Shown piece after piece: positions 44,177 through 56,754 of a DNA stretch of 64,000 bases. The notes beneath the pieces were generated by a model that saw only the letters and a program-made list of their open reading frames with translations, was not told where the DNA came from and made no database searches. Made by a program: the position numbers and the translations under genes. Source of the stretch: Spinacia oleracea (lineage: Eukaryota; Streptophyta; Magnoliopsida; Caryophyllales; Amaranthaceae). The stretch covers positions 39,174,027 through 39,238,026 of the forward strand of contig NC_079491.1 in assembly GCF_020520425.1 (NCBI RefSeq), in the 5' to 3' direction. Each line of letters starts with the position of its first letter. The first letter of the stretch is position 1.

Positions 44177-47100
44177 TCAAATTTTGTTTTCTAGTGCCCA
44201 TGTTCTTGATTTTGAAATCATTGTATGGTGTTCATCATTCTCTTTGTGCGCCAATAACTTTCCACAATATTCAACTCTCAATCTCTTCATTTGCTCAAAC
44301 TGCAATGACATCAATTTGAAGGTTAGAACAAAAAAATAGATGTTAAATACACTTTGTTTTAAGCATTTAATCCAATTGTTCTAATAACTAACCCTATATG
44401 TTCTAACAAATTCAATAATATGTTCTAAATATTTTCTGAACTCATTTAATATAAGTTCTAACAATCAATACACTTTGTTCTAAGCATTTCATCTAATTGT
44501 TCTAATAATTAATTCTACATGTTCTAACCTGTTACGGTATATGTTCTAACAAGTTGAACATGTTCTGTATCAACAAGTATATGTTCTAACTAGTTAAGGA
44601 ACATGTTCTGTATAACCAAGTATATGTTTTGAGTGTATTCCAATGTTCTAAACTCATGAGACTTAGCATTAAATTTAAATTTTAAACACTTACGTTGTCT
44701 TTTTCCAGTCCCGGATTCCATTCCTTTGCACTCTCTCCATAATAAGTTTCCATGTGCTTCAGCAAAAACACTCCACAATCATCATAATTGGCGTTGCTTT
44801 TCCATTTCATATTCAGGTTTCTTGTTTTGAAATCAGTTACAGAACTTTTGTTTCCTCCATTGTGTCTTGCAAAATAATATTCTGCGAAGCCTTTCAACTC
44901 TGAAATTGTCAAAGTGAGAAACATTATTTTTTCTGAAGTTTAGGAATATGTTCTGAATTTGTAGCACAATGTTCTAAATATTCTTTCTATATGTTCTGAA
45001 TTTGGAAAATTTTGTTCTGACAATAATTAGTTAGTTAAAATCTATGTCATCACTTTAACACAGATTTAGATAGAAAGCGTACCATATTTCTTGGTTCATT
45101 CTTGTATTTTCCCAAATACGTCATAGGGGGTGTAATGCATTGGTTGTCAATCACGTCCAAACTGCCATTCATGAAGTTAATGCACAATAGATAGTAATGA
45201 CCACCATTAACTATCGGAAAAAAACACCTGAAAATTTAATGTTTAGAGTTATGTTGCTGTTTGTGAAAGTAGTATAATATTACGTCAACACTGTCACACA
45301 TAATTAGAATCATACCAATTGAACTCTTTGCAAGCTTGTTACTTTAGCATGTGCTAGTTCTTCATCCATTCTTTTAAACAAAGCAGGAAATCTTTCACTG
45401 AACTTGATACTCGAAAGAAAGTACTTATCTTTGCATAAGATGAGCTGAAAATGTTTAAATATTTGTCAAAAAAAAGTGCTACTCGAATTTTAATTTAGAC
45501 ATCATTTTATATGTATTAACTTACATATGGCTTTGTGCTGAAGAAAAATCTACTTTCTGTTCCTACACCTCGCCTTCTGTTTTCAACATTTAAAAGGTAT
45601 GCTCATGCATCAGCTATATTGTTGAGCATATGATTTTCGCCCGCAAGACTTTTCATTTCTTCTCTTGTGATTTTGTTTAGCTTATCGTTGTACAAAAGCT
45701 CACTTCATTCAACAAAAACACAAATATTATATCAATTTTTGAGAAATAAAATAAAAAGTTAGATGTTCTGAATCAGGAAAGTAATTGTTCTAATTCAACT
45801 AGGTAAATGTTTTGAATTCACAAAGATAAAGTTCTAAATTCAAAAACTATGGAATGCACAAAATGTGAATGTTCTGACTTAACTTAGTAATTGTTCTAAT
45901 TCAACTAGGTAAATGTTCTGAATTCCTAAAGATAAAGTTCTAAATTCACAAAGATAAAGTTCTGAATTCAAAAACTATGGAATGCACAAAATGTCAATGT
46001 TCTGACTTAACTTAGTAATTGTTCTAATTCAACTAGGTAAATGTTCAGAATTCACAAAGATAAAGTTCTGAATTCACAAAGATAAAGTTCTGAATTCAAA
46101 AACTATGGAATGCAGAAAATGTCAATGTTCTGACTTAACTTAGTAATTGTTAAAATTCAACTAGGTAAATGTTCTGAATTCACAAAGATAAAGTTCTGAA
46201 TTCACAAAGATAAAGTTCTGAATTCAAAAACTATGGAATGCACAAAATGTCAATGTTCTGACTTAACATAGTAATTGTTCTAATTCAACTAGGTAAATGT
46301 TCTGAATTCACAAAGATAAAGTTCTGACTTCACACATATAAAGTTCTGAATTCACAAAGATAAACTTCTGAATTCAAATAATATATAAAATCTTAATAAT
46401 GAAAGTGAAAATTTATAACTTACTCAATTGGTCCTTCAGCAAATGCATAATCAGCCATCCTTCTTTTAGCAACATCTACTCTCTTGAACGCTGCATCATG
46501 TTTGACCATGAAAGGCGATCTTAAATATTGCGTGAGCTTCTCAATGCATCTTTGACTCTTTCTACTTTCATCATTTCCCCTGTACAAATTATCACACAAA
46601 TATATAATAAAATCAAAGTTCTAAATCATAACACTTTGTGTTCTAAAAAACATTAAGCATTCGAATCTTTAAACAATTCTGAAAATAATAATTGTTCTAA
46701 TCCATCAAAATACCAAAATACAATTATTTCATTGTTTCATGGTTTTTCCAAAATAGGAATTACAATAAATTATGTGTAATTACCCCTCCTGCTCATCTAT
46801 TTTCTGTTTTGGCTCCTCATATTTTGGCGAACCAGCTTGCTTTCCATCAATATCTAAACCAGTTGGTGTTTTAGTAGTTTCTGTTCCCATTTGCTGATCA
46901 TTGTTACCCAAAGTAGCCTCTGTTGGAACAACATCAGACGCTCTTTCCTTAGGGTCATCATCTTTACCCGAACTTGGCTTGTTTGTTGCATTTTCTGTGT
47001 CTGTTTGTTCTTGGCTTTTGACATTGTTTGCTGCATTTTCCAAGGATTTTTGAACTCCAAGTGCCAGATCCAAGTCCAAATCCAAATCCATATTTTCAAA

Positions 47101-50100
47101 CGATTCAGCACTGTCGAGAGAAATCACTTCTGTTGGCTTTAATGCAGATGAAGATGGAATATCACTAAGGATCACTGGTGATTCTGATTCTGGAACAAAG
47201 ATGTGTGTCGTTGTTGTAGCAAATGGGAGGGGTTGCTCTTCTTCTTCATCGGTTTGGCTTTGGGTCAACAATTTGAAGCCTAATATATCAGATTCATCTC
47301 TTGCCTTCTTTTTCTTTTTTGTTGGACGTGGCTTGACAAATTTCTTACTCATACCTATTCTCTCTTGGTAATCTTCCCATGCCTTAGCCATTACCACGTC
47401 CAATTCCTCAATGAATCCAGGTTCATCAAACATTTGTTTGTCCTGGCTAAGAACTGAAGGACTCTTGACTTTTTCTTGTGCTTCGGGCAGAATTGGCTCA
47501 GTTGGCTTATTTGTGTACTTGCTCCAAATATTATCGACCAGCCTTTTCAGTTCCTCTGCTGTATCGCCTTCTTTGAAAAGGTCAGATGCTTTATCTACCA
47601 TAACATACATCTCGTTGATATTTGAAGCCAGTGCCTTAGCCAAATCCCCAAATTTGTCCAGAAAGCCCTTCATTCAAGTAAAACAGATTCATCAATTAGA
47701 TATATGTTCTAAGAATTAAGTCTATTTGTTCTAAATATTCTATAATATGTTCTAAGAAATGTATTCAATGTTCGGAACTGTGCTAAAACTATTTTTTGAA
47801 TTCATTTAATATAAGTTCCAACAACCAATACACTTTGTTCTAAGTATTTCATCTAATTGTTCTAATAATTAAACCTACATGTTCTAACCTGTTATTGTAT
47901 ATGTTCTAACTAGTTAAGTAATATGTTGTAAGTATTTAATCCAAATGTTCTATTAATTACTTCATATGTTCTAACATGTTACTGTATATGTTCTAAATTA
48001 CCAATTACCATCAATCAAGGGTGAGAAAAATGGAAAATACAAAATCTCATAGACGGCAATGCATTCTAGAATCATAACCAGAGACTATCTTGTTCTATGG
48101 TAAAACAATTATGTTGGAATCACCAAACAATATGTTCTAACTAGTTAAGTAATATGTTCTGAATATTCTAACCATGTGTACTAACTTGCATGGTAAGTAT
48201 TTAAATTCTATGTTTCCAGTTACTTACCATAATGTTGTAGGATGAAGTTGATGAGCCTGCTTGCAAGTGAGGATCTTTCTGGTATATGTGTTCTTCAACT
48301 TGTTCTTCTAGTAATCCTTCATAAGCTATTCTTTTGAGCACAACCCCCTTTCCAAAGCCCCTCTTGTTTTCAATCTTCATTCTTTCTTCTATCCTCTCAC
48401 TGTTCCAGACTGAAAGGAGAGGGAACTCTCTTGGTTGCACAATCTTCTCCCTTTGCAACCGGTCAAAATATGTAATCTGTATAGAGTTTGAATATTTATA
48501 AATATTTTGCTTCAAGTAATTAAGACATACGCAATGACAAAACTCTTTGCTAAAAGCAGAGCGACTTTCAAAACAAAGAAGGGCAACTTTTAATCCTAAT
48601 CTGTAATAATCAAGCAAGTTTAAGACTTTAAGATCAAACTAGCAAATTCATAGGCTATTTCAATTAAGTAAATGTTTCATTGTAGATTGATATTCTACCA
48701 ATTAAAATTATATGTTCTAACAACTTTATCAATATGTTCTAACAACTTAATCAATATGTTCTAACAAAATTATTTAACATGTTCTAACCTATTGAGGAAT
48801 ATGTTCTGCAACTTAAGATATATATTCTAAGCAGAAAAAGAATATGTTCTAAACATTTAAGTATGTGTTCTAACCAGTTAACATAATTGTTCTATACTTT
48901 TAAACTATATGTTATGGGCAGTGTACATACCAGTAAGAAAGGCAATGGTCCAGTGAAATAAGCATTTCCTCCTTTCCATTTTTCAGCAGCTATCTTCATA
49001 TTTACAAAAGTGTAATGGCACCAGTCTAATTCATGAATTTTCTGTATGTCCATGCAGCTATACAGAAACTTGTATGCCACTTCCGGTCTTGATGTTGAGC
49101 ATATACAAGTATTCACTACACACACCACGAAATGCCATAAAAAATCATCACACAAGTCTTTTTCACATAACTCATTCAACCTATCTAATACTTTTGACAG
49201 GTATGGACTTCCACTTTCCATGTTAAAGAATCCCCTCCATGTTCTCAGAAATGAAACCCATTCTTCATCTTCTTCCTTCTTCGGTTCCACTATTTTCCTT
49301 CCTCCTATTGGAAGCCCGTACACAAGGTGTATGTCTTTCAACTGAATATCTATTTCTTCTTTATTATCCATCACCAAATTAACTCTGTTGGCGTCTAAGC
49401 TTGTTACAAGTTCAGCAGAAAACGCAGACTTATGGGCACCAATATCTAAATCAAGGAAGGCACCAAAGCCTATTTTCCTAATGGCAGCTCTGTGTTGTCT
49501 CGGAATTTTAGGAATAAGTGCCATGAACCAATTTGGTGGTATTCTTTGGACCAAAAGTCTAGCCTTTTTCTTCTCCACCGGTTTTGATTTGTTATCCACT
49601 TCTACACAGTCTTTTGATCTCGAGTGCACAACAACTGCAGACTTGTGCTTCTTGACATCTCTAACAACAATTTCATTCCCTTGTTTCCTTTTTGCAATAT
49701 GTTTCCTTCTTTTGTCATTCTTCTGATTCACTTCCTCTTGTTCTTTGTTTACATTGGCATTGGTTTCTTCATTGATGATAGGTTCAGTTTCTGCATTGGT
49801 TTGAGTTTCGGTTTCCCTGCAACACATGAAACAAATTAACTTAATGTTATAAATATGTTTATATGTTCTAACAATTGAATTTATATGTTCTAACAAGTGA
49901 ATCTATATGTTCTAATCAGTTAAGCTACATGTTCTAAGCAATTAAGCTATATGTTCTAGCACAATGAGAGGTGATGTTTAGATAGATTAGAAAGATTTTA
50001 TTTTGGATTAAACCTTGCAAACTACTTAAGTCATAGAACTAAAAACCAAAACAACAATATAGGAACATCATAACAGCAACACAGATTATAACTATTATTA

Positions 50101-50427
50101 GAATCTTAAAAACCATTTTGGGAATAGGTATGGTACAAATTATATATAGAAACATAGAAAAGTTTAGTAGGTCCCAACTTGTTGCATATTGATACACATG
50201 AATACTAATCTTGGGGCAGAAATCAGATACATTCTAACATACATGTTGGTGATTTCAAGTCTAATTAATCTACTAGTTTTCTATTTGAAATATTATGTTT
50301 TGTCTTAAACCTAACAGTCTCTTCCCGTCCTTTAGTGAGATCAGGCTCTTGTTCTTGGTTTCCATTATCAATGCTTTCTTCATTGATTTTAACTTCAGTT
50401 TCTTGATTGGTGTGATCTTCGGGTTCC
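44177..50427 (-). pseudogene. Ulp1-like (C48) protease gene of element A
   Basis: Ten minus-strand exons join in phase: 50311-50427, 48931-49816, 48228-48476, 46784-47667, 46424-46579, 45525-45702, 45316-45444, 45083-45227, 44694-44897, 44177-44299 (about 1,020 codons, upstream start unknown). Order: acidic N-terminus; a domain usual in plant transposon Ulp1 proteins (IRKIGFGAFLDLDI, IHLVYGLPIGGRK); a PLPFLL-ITYFDRLQ segment; a 294-residue acidic linker; then the C48 peptidase with His (GGHYYLLCIN), Asp (LDVIDNQ) and Cys (DDCGVFLLKHME). The family removes ubiquitin-like modifiers; its role in transposition is unknown. Two lesions: a TGA in the exon 45525-45702 (45603-45605), and one extra T in a run of seven at the start of the exon 45083-45227. 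The triad is otherwise complete, so inactivation looks recent, or the T run may be a sequencing error. Confidence 0.78.
45765..46380. repeat. Tandem array of about 127 bp built from TGTTCTRA units
   Basis: AAAAACTATGGAATGCA recurs at about 45842, 45969, 46097 and 46225. Each is followed by AATGTTCTGACTTAACTTAG, AATTGTTCTAATTCAACTAG and one to three CACAAAGATAAAGTTCTGAA units. It fills the intron between the exons 46424-46579 and 45525-45702 of the Ulp1-like gene. Confidence 0.88.
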
Positions 50428-53400
50428 CTGCAACACATGAAACAAAATTAGTTCTTTTTTAAATAGGTATAAATATTTTAACAATTGAATTTATATGTTC
50501 TAATAAGTGAACCTATATGTTCTGTAAATTGTTCTGTATGTTCTAATCAATTATGCTACGTGTTCTAAGAAGCTAAACTATATGTTCTGTAGATATGGAA
50601 GGCTTTAGAATGATACCTAATCATATATCTAACACAGTAACACCCAAAATGGAAGATTAGCAATTTCCATTCAATGTTGAAGGTAGCGGTAACAATTAGG
50701 AATAATGTAACTTCACTTGTGCAGAGAAAATGTTGTAATTCTCAAGAAAATATGCATGACCAAAAAGACTTTAAGTCAGCTAAACTTAGAAACAAACTTA
50801 AGCCATGTTACTCTTCTGAAGGTAGCGGTTTCACACAACAGTGAACGACATTATCACTGGTCTTTTTGCAGCCAAATAAGCTATTTATTATATTCTCTTG
50901 CAGCATTTGAATTCCACCAAACATGAAAATGATATTTAAGTACATAACCATCATGCCAAATCGATCCCATGTCTTGTCACAGTTTCATAACGTGGTCATC
51001 AGCAAGTGATGAAAGAGTATCAAAAGTATTGGAGAGGTATAAAAGACACTGCATTGGGAGGAAAAACGTGCTGAGAAATTAGAAATGATGACCTCATACA
51101 CAGTTTCAGAAACCCTGATACAAAAAAAGTCACCATTCGTTCATTAATCGATGGAATAGACAGGATTCTAATTAATATGTCAAGAGTTTGGAGAAATAAT
51201 TGGCATCAAAAGTATTGGAGAGGTATATGTTCTAATAAGTGACCCTATATGTTCTGTAAATTGATTTGGGAATCTTCTGCACAAATCAATCTTCTGCACA
51301 AATCAATCTCCCATGGTACTATAGCAAAGCGGTAAATCCTGTTTGCTAACCCCATTAAACTGATATGCTCTCTTTCCAAATAGTTGTCAATCAACATTGT
51401 TTCAGACAATTGGACATGCATTTAACCTTGTCTATTATCAAGGTTACCAATTAACATACATCATCAACAAGAAAATTCTCAGCCAATTCACTTCAACATA
51501 AAACTACTTTACATTCCTCAAACTTATCATTTTGTATCCGCTACAGTTATCCCATGCTTAGCAAGAAAATTCCTTTCCCTTGACAGAAATTCTCTAAAAT
51601 ATAGCATCCTCATATACCTATTCATTTTTTGTAAGACACTAGCAACATCATGGTTAGTGTAGTAGTCCCTGACTGCCTGATACCAGCTTGACAAAGACTG
51701 AGGAGAGGTAGTAGGTTTTGACTCCTTTTGAGAGAAGAGATGAATTTATGAATATATGCGAGACCAAGGTTAGAATAGGGAAATGGAGGGAATATTAAAA
51801 AGGAATAAGCTGAAAGAGAGACAAGAAAATAGGAGATAGAACAACCATTTTGAAGGGAAAAGACAAAAAAATTGGGCAAAGACGGGGACCGAGTTGAGAA
51901 AATAGACGTCGAATAGCTTAAAATTGATCATAAAGCCCAAAAATTCTATTTCAATCATCCACTGCATATATAATATATTTGCCGCAAGTATTCTTACTAA
52001 TCAACCCTAACTGACAAATAAACAGAGGAATACAAATCACAGTTTCACATCGCTATTAGTCTAGAACACAAAAACAATCTCAAAATTAAAGCTAAAAGTT
52101 AACAAATTTGACGATGGAGAAGAGATCATAAGCAGCAAAAGAGCAAGGATTCATACACATGTCTACATCCAATCTAATCCAATCAAGATAATTCGAACAC
52201 GTTGAACAATTCAGAATATTGTTTGTTGTAGTGATGTATTAACTAGTATGATTACACTGGTTAGCTTTCAAATTCAGAACATTTGCACTCATATTTAGAA
52301 CATATGCAATTATGATTACACTAGCTAGCTTTCAAATTGATCTATGATGTTCTACACAATGATCTATGATGTTCTACATTCTTAACCTAGAATGCTCATA
52401 ACTAGGAAATTGGATGAAAAACAAGAAGGAGTGTATCTTAAATTATATTAAGCTGAGAATTGGAACAAATGCAGTCTTCGATCATGCATTCTTTTTCCCT
52501 CAATCAAACTCTATCAAATTATCCACTTGGCTTTCTTATGCCCTATGTATGATTAACAGCTGATGATTATTGCAAACACAATCTCCATCCAGTTATAATC
52601 CAGTTATATTTAGCCACTGGTCCTCTTTATGTGTTTGATAAATTCTCTAAGATTTCGGTTTTCAAAGTAGAGTAGATAAATTTGGATAGTGTAAACTAGA
52701 CATAGCACTCTACCTTAGAAACTCATATTGCACCTTCTGTTACTGAATATAAGAAAGTACAAAAAAAAAGTTGTTTGTAGGGTATAAACATAATAATTAG
52801 GCAGAATCTTGTCATGGACATCTGTGGGGTTAAGTAGGAGTGTGTGCCTTCTAGCATCAAGAGTCAAGACCTTGATTTAAAACTTTGAGACCATATCTCA
52901 GTGATCTAACTGTTGAGGAGCTATTGCACGATGGGTAGCAAGGGCATGTTTTTATCCCTTGAGCTTTAACCCTTAGCAGGCCCTATCTACAGTAGGGAGA
53001 AATAATAATAGATATTTTGGTTCAGTATTCATTCTACACATTCTTTGAAATTGGATAATGAGAATGTAACATGAGGGAGTGTCGATCCTGCAGATATCAA
53101 CTCCTGAATTTTGTCTATCTGCATCTGAGTATTCTAAAACCAGCTATGCAAACCAACAAAGGCCTAGCTCAGAATCAAACATGATCATGACAGAGACCAA
53201 AATCTAGGAGCAATCAATAGATCGGACTGTTCGCTCAATCAAATTACCACATAGAGCACTACCTTTACAGAAACTATCACTCATGCAAGATTAGAACTAT
53301 GACAAGTTAGATGTGGAAGACTAACACTACTATAACATGACATTGAAACAACATCAAAAAGTCCAGGATATCTAAGAATTGCAGTACCTGAATCACACAC

Positions 53401-54007
53401 TGAGAAAGCATTTGGAAACATTATGTAGATGAAAACATATAAATCAAGAAGTAAAACTTATAAAATTGAAGAAAGCTTAGTCAGACAATCATATGAAGGC
53501 CACAACTACACTAATATCAGAAATAGAAACTGCTAACGTTTCTTCACATCACCACAATTGAAATAGAGTTTAAAGTTGATTAGTTGGGTTATCTTACACA
53601 ATACATGTCATTAGTCCCATCCCTAAGGCAGAGTACAACCCAAATCTTGTTCATTGTATTGAATAGAAAGAAAACTACATGGTAGTAGATTAGGGATGAT
53701 TGAATTGCATAATACTTGTAGTTAAGAGCAAACAAAAAGTTGAAAGTGGTCAAGTTATTTGTCTGATGCTTGATATTTTAGAACTGAAAATATTAGTGAA
53801 GCTTTCATTGTGCCTAAAATGGTCAGCAAGCCCCATGAGACAACAACATATATAGAATAACAGTATTACTCAATATTATCATCAAACAAACATGATATAG
53901 CTTCAACTAGAACAAGAAGCACCCAATTTCTATGATGTTCTACACAATGATCTATGATGTTCTACATTCTTAACCTTCATGTTCTAAAGTATTGAGAGTA
54001 TAAAGTA
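50428..54007. other. Long non-coding part of element A
   Basis: 3.6 kb without a recognisable gene. Motif arrays are sparse except at 50480-50600, 52190-52390 and 53930-53995. A 45-bp phrase (GATGTTCTACACAATGATCT and following) is nearly identical at 52347 and 53932. The rest could be intron, captured host DNA or an unrecognised insertion. The small minus-strand frames at 51622-51967 are not convincing. Confidence 0.4.
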
Positions 54008-54565
54008 TTACTCTAAATTGTTCATGATGTCGTTCAGAAGTGATTGCGGGACAACTGGCTCCGTTTCTTTGGCGCGTTCATTCTTATTCCTTCTGTTTAA
54101 AATTTCAAATCAAAAATATCAAAAAATGTTGAAAATATCTTAAAATTCTCAATTCTCAAAATAATTCAAAAATTTACAAAATAATTTCTTTTAAAAAATA
54201 CTGAAAATTCATTAAAAAAATTCAGAATAATATAGGATGATGTTAATAAAAATTAATAAAAAATATCAACATCGCTAGAAACATACAAAAATTCGCAGAC
54301 TAAAAATTACAAAAATAATTCCGAAAATTACGAAATACAAAAATTACGGAATTAATAAATAAAATTTGCTACAATTAAAGCACTGAATTCTTACTCTTCA
54401 GTATCGACTGGATTTGTTGCTTGTTTGTCGTGTTTGTGTTTGCTGAAAATCGAAATTTAACAAAAATTATCTTCAATTAATGTATATATACTACGAACGA
54501 AGTTCGAAATTAGGTTACAAATTCGCTTACCTTCGTCGTTCGTATTGGTTTCGTACTCCAGTCAT
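54008..54565 (-). CDS. Small spliced frame at the right end of element A
   Basis: On the minus strand, exons 54531-54565, 54395-54442 and 54008-54092 join in phase across GT-AG boundaries to give 55 residues, very hydrophilic (MTGVRNQYERRSKHKHDKQ at the start). Upstream is a CT-rich leader (54700-54800) with a probable leader intron (donor at 54646, acceptor just before the ATG), mirroring the left end. It is probably the first part of the Ulp1-like gene, but the third exon reaches a stop and the phase does not fit the exon at 50427. Either a downstream splice is missed, or this is a remnant. Confidence 0.4.
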
Positions 54566-54936
54566 CTTCAATTGAAAAATTAGGTTAAAATTAGAAAAAA
54601 TTGTAGAAGGAGAGAAGAAATGTAGAACAATTGAACTCGAATTTACCTTAAATCTGCAATACACCGGCAGCGAAGGACGTTGATCGGCCGTTTTTGGAGC
54701 TGCGATGGCGGTTTTCGCGAGAGGAGAGAGAAAATCGTGAGGGAGAACAGAGAGAGTCTCGAACGGGAGAGAGAAAGAAGAGGAAAGGTTTTAGAGAGAG
54801 AAAGTGGGTGGGGTTTAGTGATAGAGACGTGGCTTTTAATGGGGAGGGTGGATGGGTTTGCTCACATTTAATCCTACCCATTAGATTGAATCTAATCCGT
54901 ATACTCACATAGGGACCTATTTTCACAGGATCTCTT

Positions 54937-56030
<1,094 letters not shown>

Positions 56031-56102
<72 letters not shown>
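56031..56102. repeat. (TA)n microsatellite
   Basis: About 36 TA units between the right end of element B and the left end of element C. Confidence 0.97.
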
Positions 56103-56106
<4 letters not shown>

Positions 56107-56754
56107 GCCGGTTCTCATGAGAACCCTTCTTATAATGAGAACCGCTCTTTTAATGAGAACTCTCGCTCTCAACCCTTAGATTTTAATTGACGGCCACGAT
56201 TAACGCTCATTAATTAAGCTGCCTCTAACGTATAACTAAAAAAAAAAGTGTCGATCAATTTGCTTTGGCAATCTTGTTTCTTTATCACTCACGAGTTACT
56301 ATCATTCACGATTCTCGTGATAATCATCAAATTAGGAAAACAAAGTACAATACAAAATACCGATCATCATCGTCTTCTTTGTTGTGGAGCAATCAAATAC
56401 AACAAACCATCGCTTATCCGAAGGTATAATCGTTTTTTCCGATAACACCATTATATAGTTTTCCCACAACGATGTACGTAAACATATGAAATACTTTTTT
56501 TTATGATGAATTAATCTTCTAGTTTACACCGTAATATGAACGACATTATGAATGATGATTATTTTGTGGTGTTTATTATGTTTGTAAACCTAACCTAATA
56601 TTGCTATGATATTTTAACAAGTAATCCAAATTCTTATAATAAACAGTTTAACCATTTTGGACGAAAATTTTGTCAATAAAATAATTTTTCTGCATAGCCA
56701 AATTGTATTTATGCATATTTCTCAAATTTATATATTATTTTTGAAGGTTCTAAT

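Larger units (their letters stand above)
39902..54000 (+). repeat. Dispersed TGTTCTRA motif arrays of element A
   Basis: TGTTCTAA/TGTTCTGA, usually followed by ATT or AAT, recurs at roughly 15-25-bp spacing in introns and spacers. Dense blocks are 39935-40290, 41190-41400, 42900-43120, 43600-43760, 44330-44650, 44940-45020, 45765-46380, 47700-48180, 48710-48900, 49860-49960, 50480-50595 and 53930-53995. The 225-bp transposase intron 41181-41405 has about ten. Exons have few or none. The orientation is the same along the element, except for an inverted group at 52190-52325. Confidence 0.85.

Noticed and set aside
45765-46380. CRISPR array
   Set aside because: Repeats are regular, but spacers are not unique, the sequence is nuclear plant DNA, and units are nested tandem copies of a simple motif.
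51622-51967. Two hydrophobic minus-strand frames
   Set aside because: Phe/Ser/Leu-rich translation of purine-rich DNA, with no motif, no splice signals linking them and no second copy to compare.
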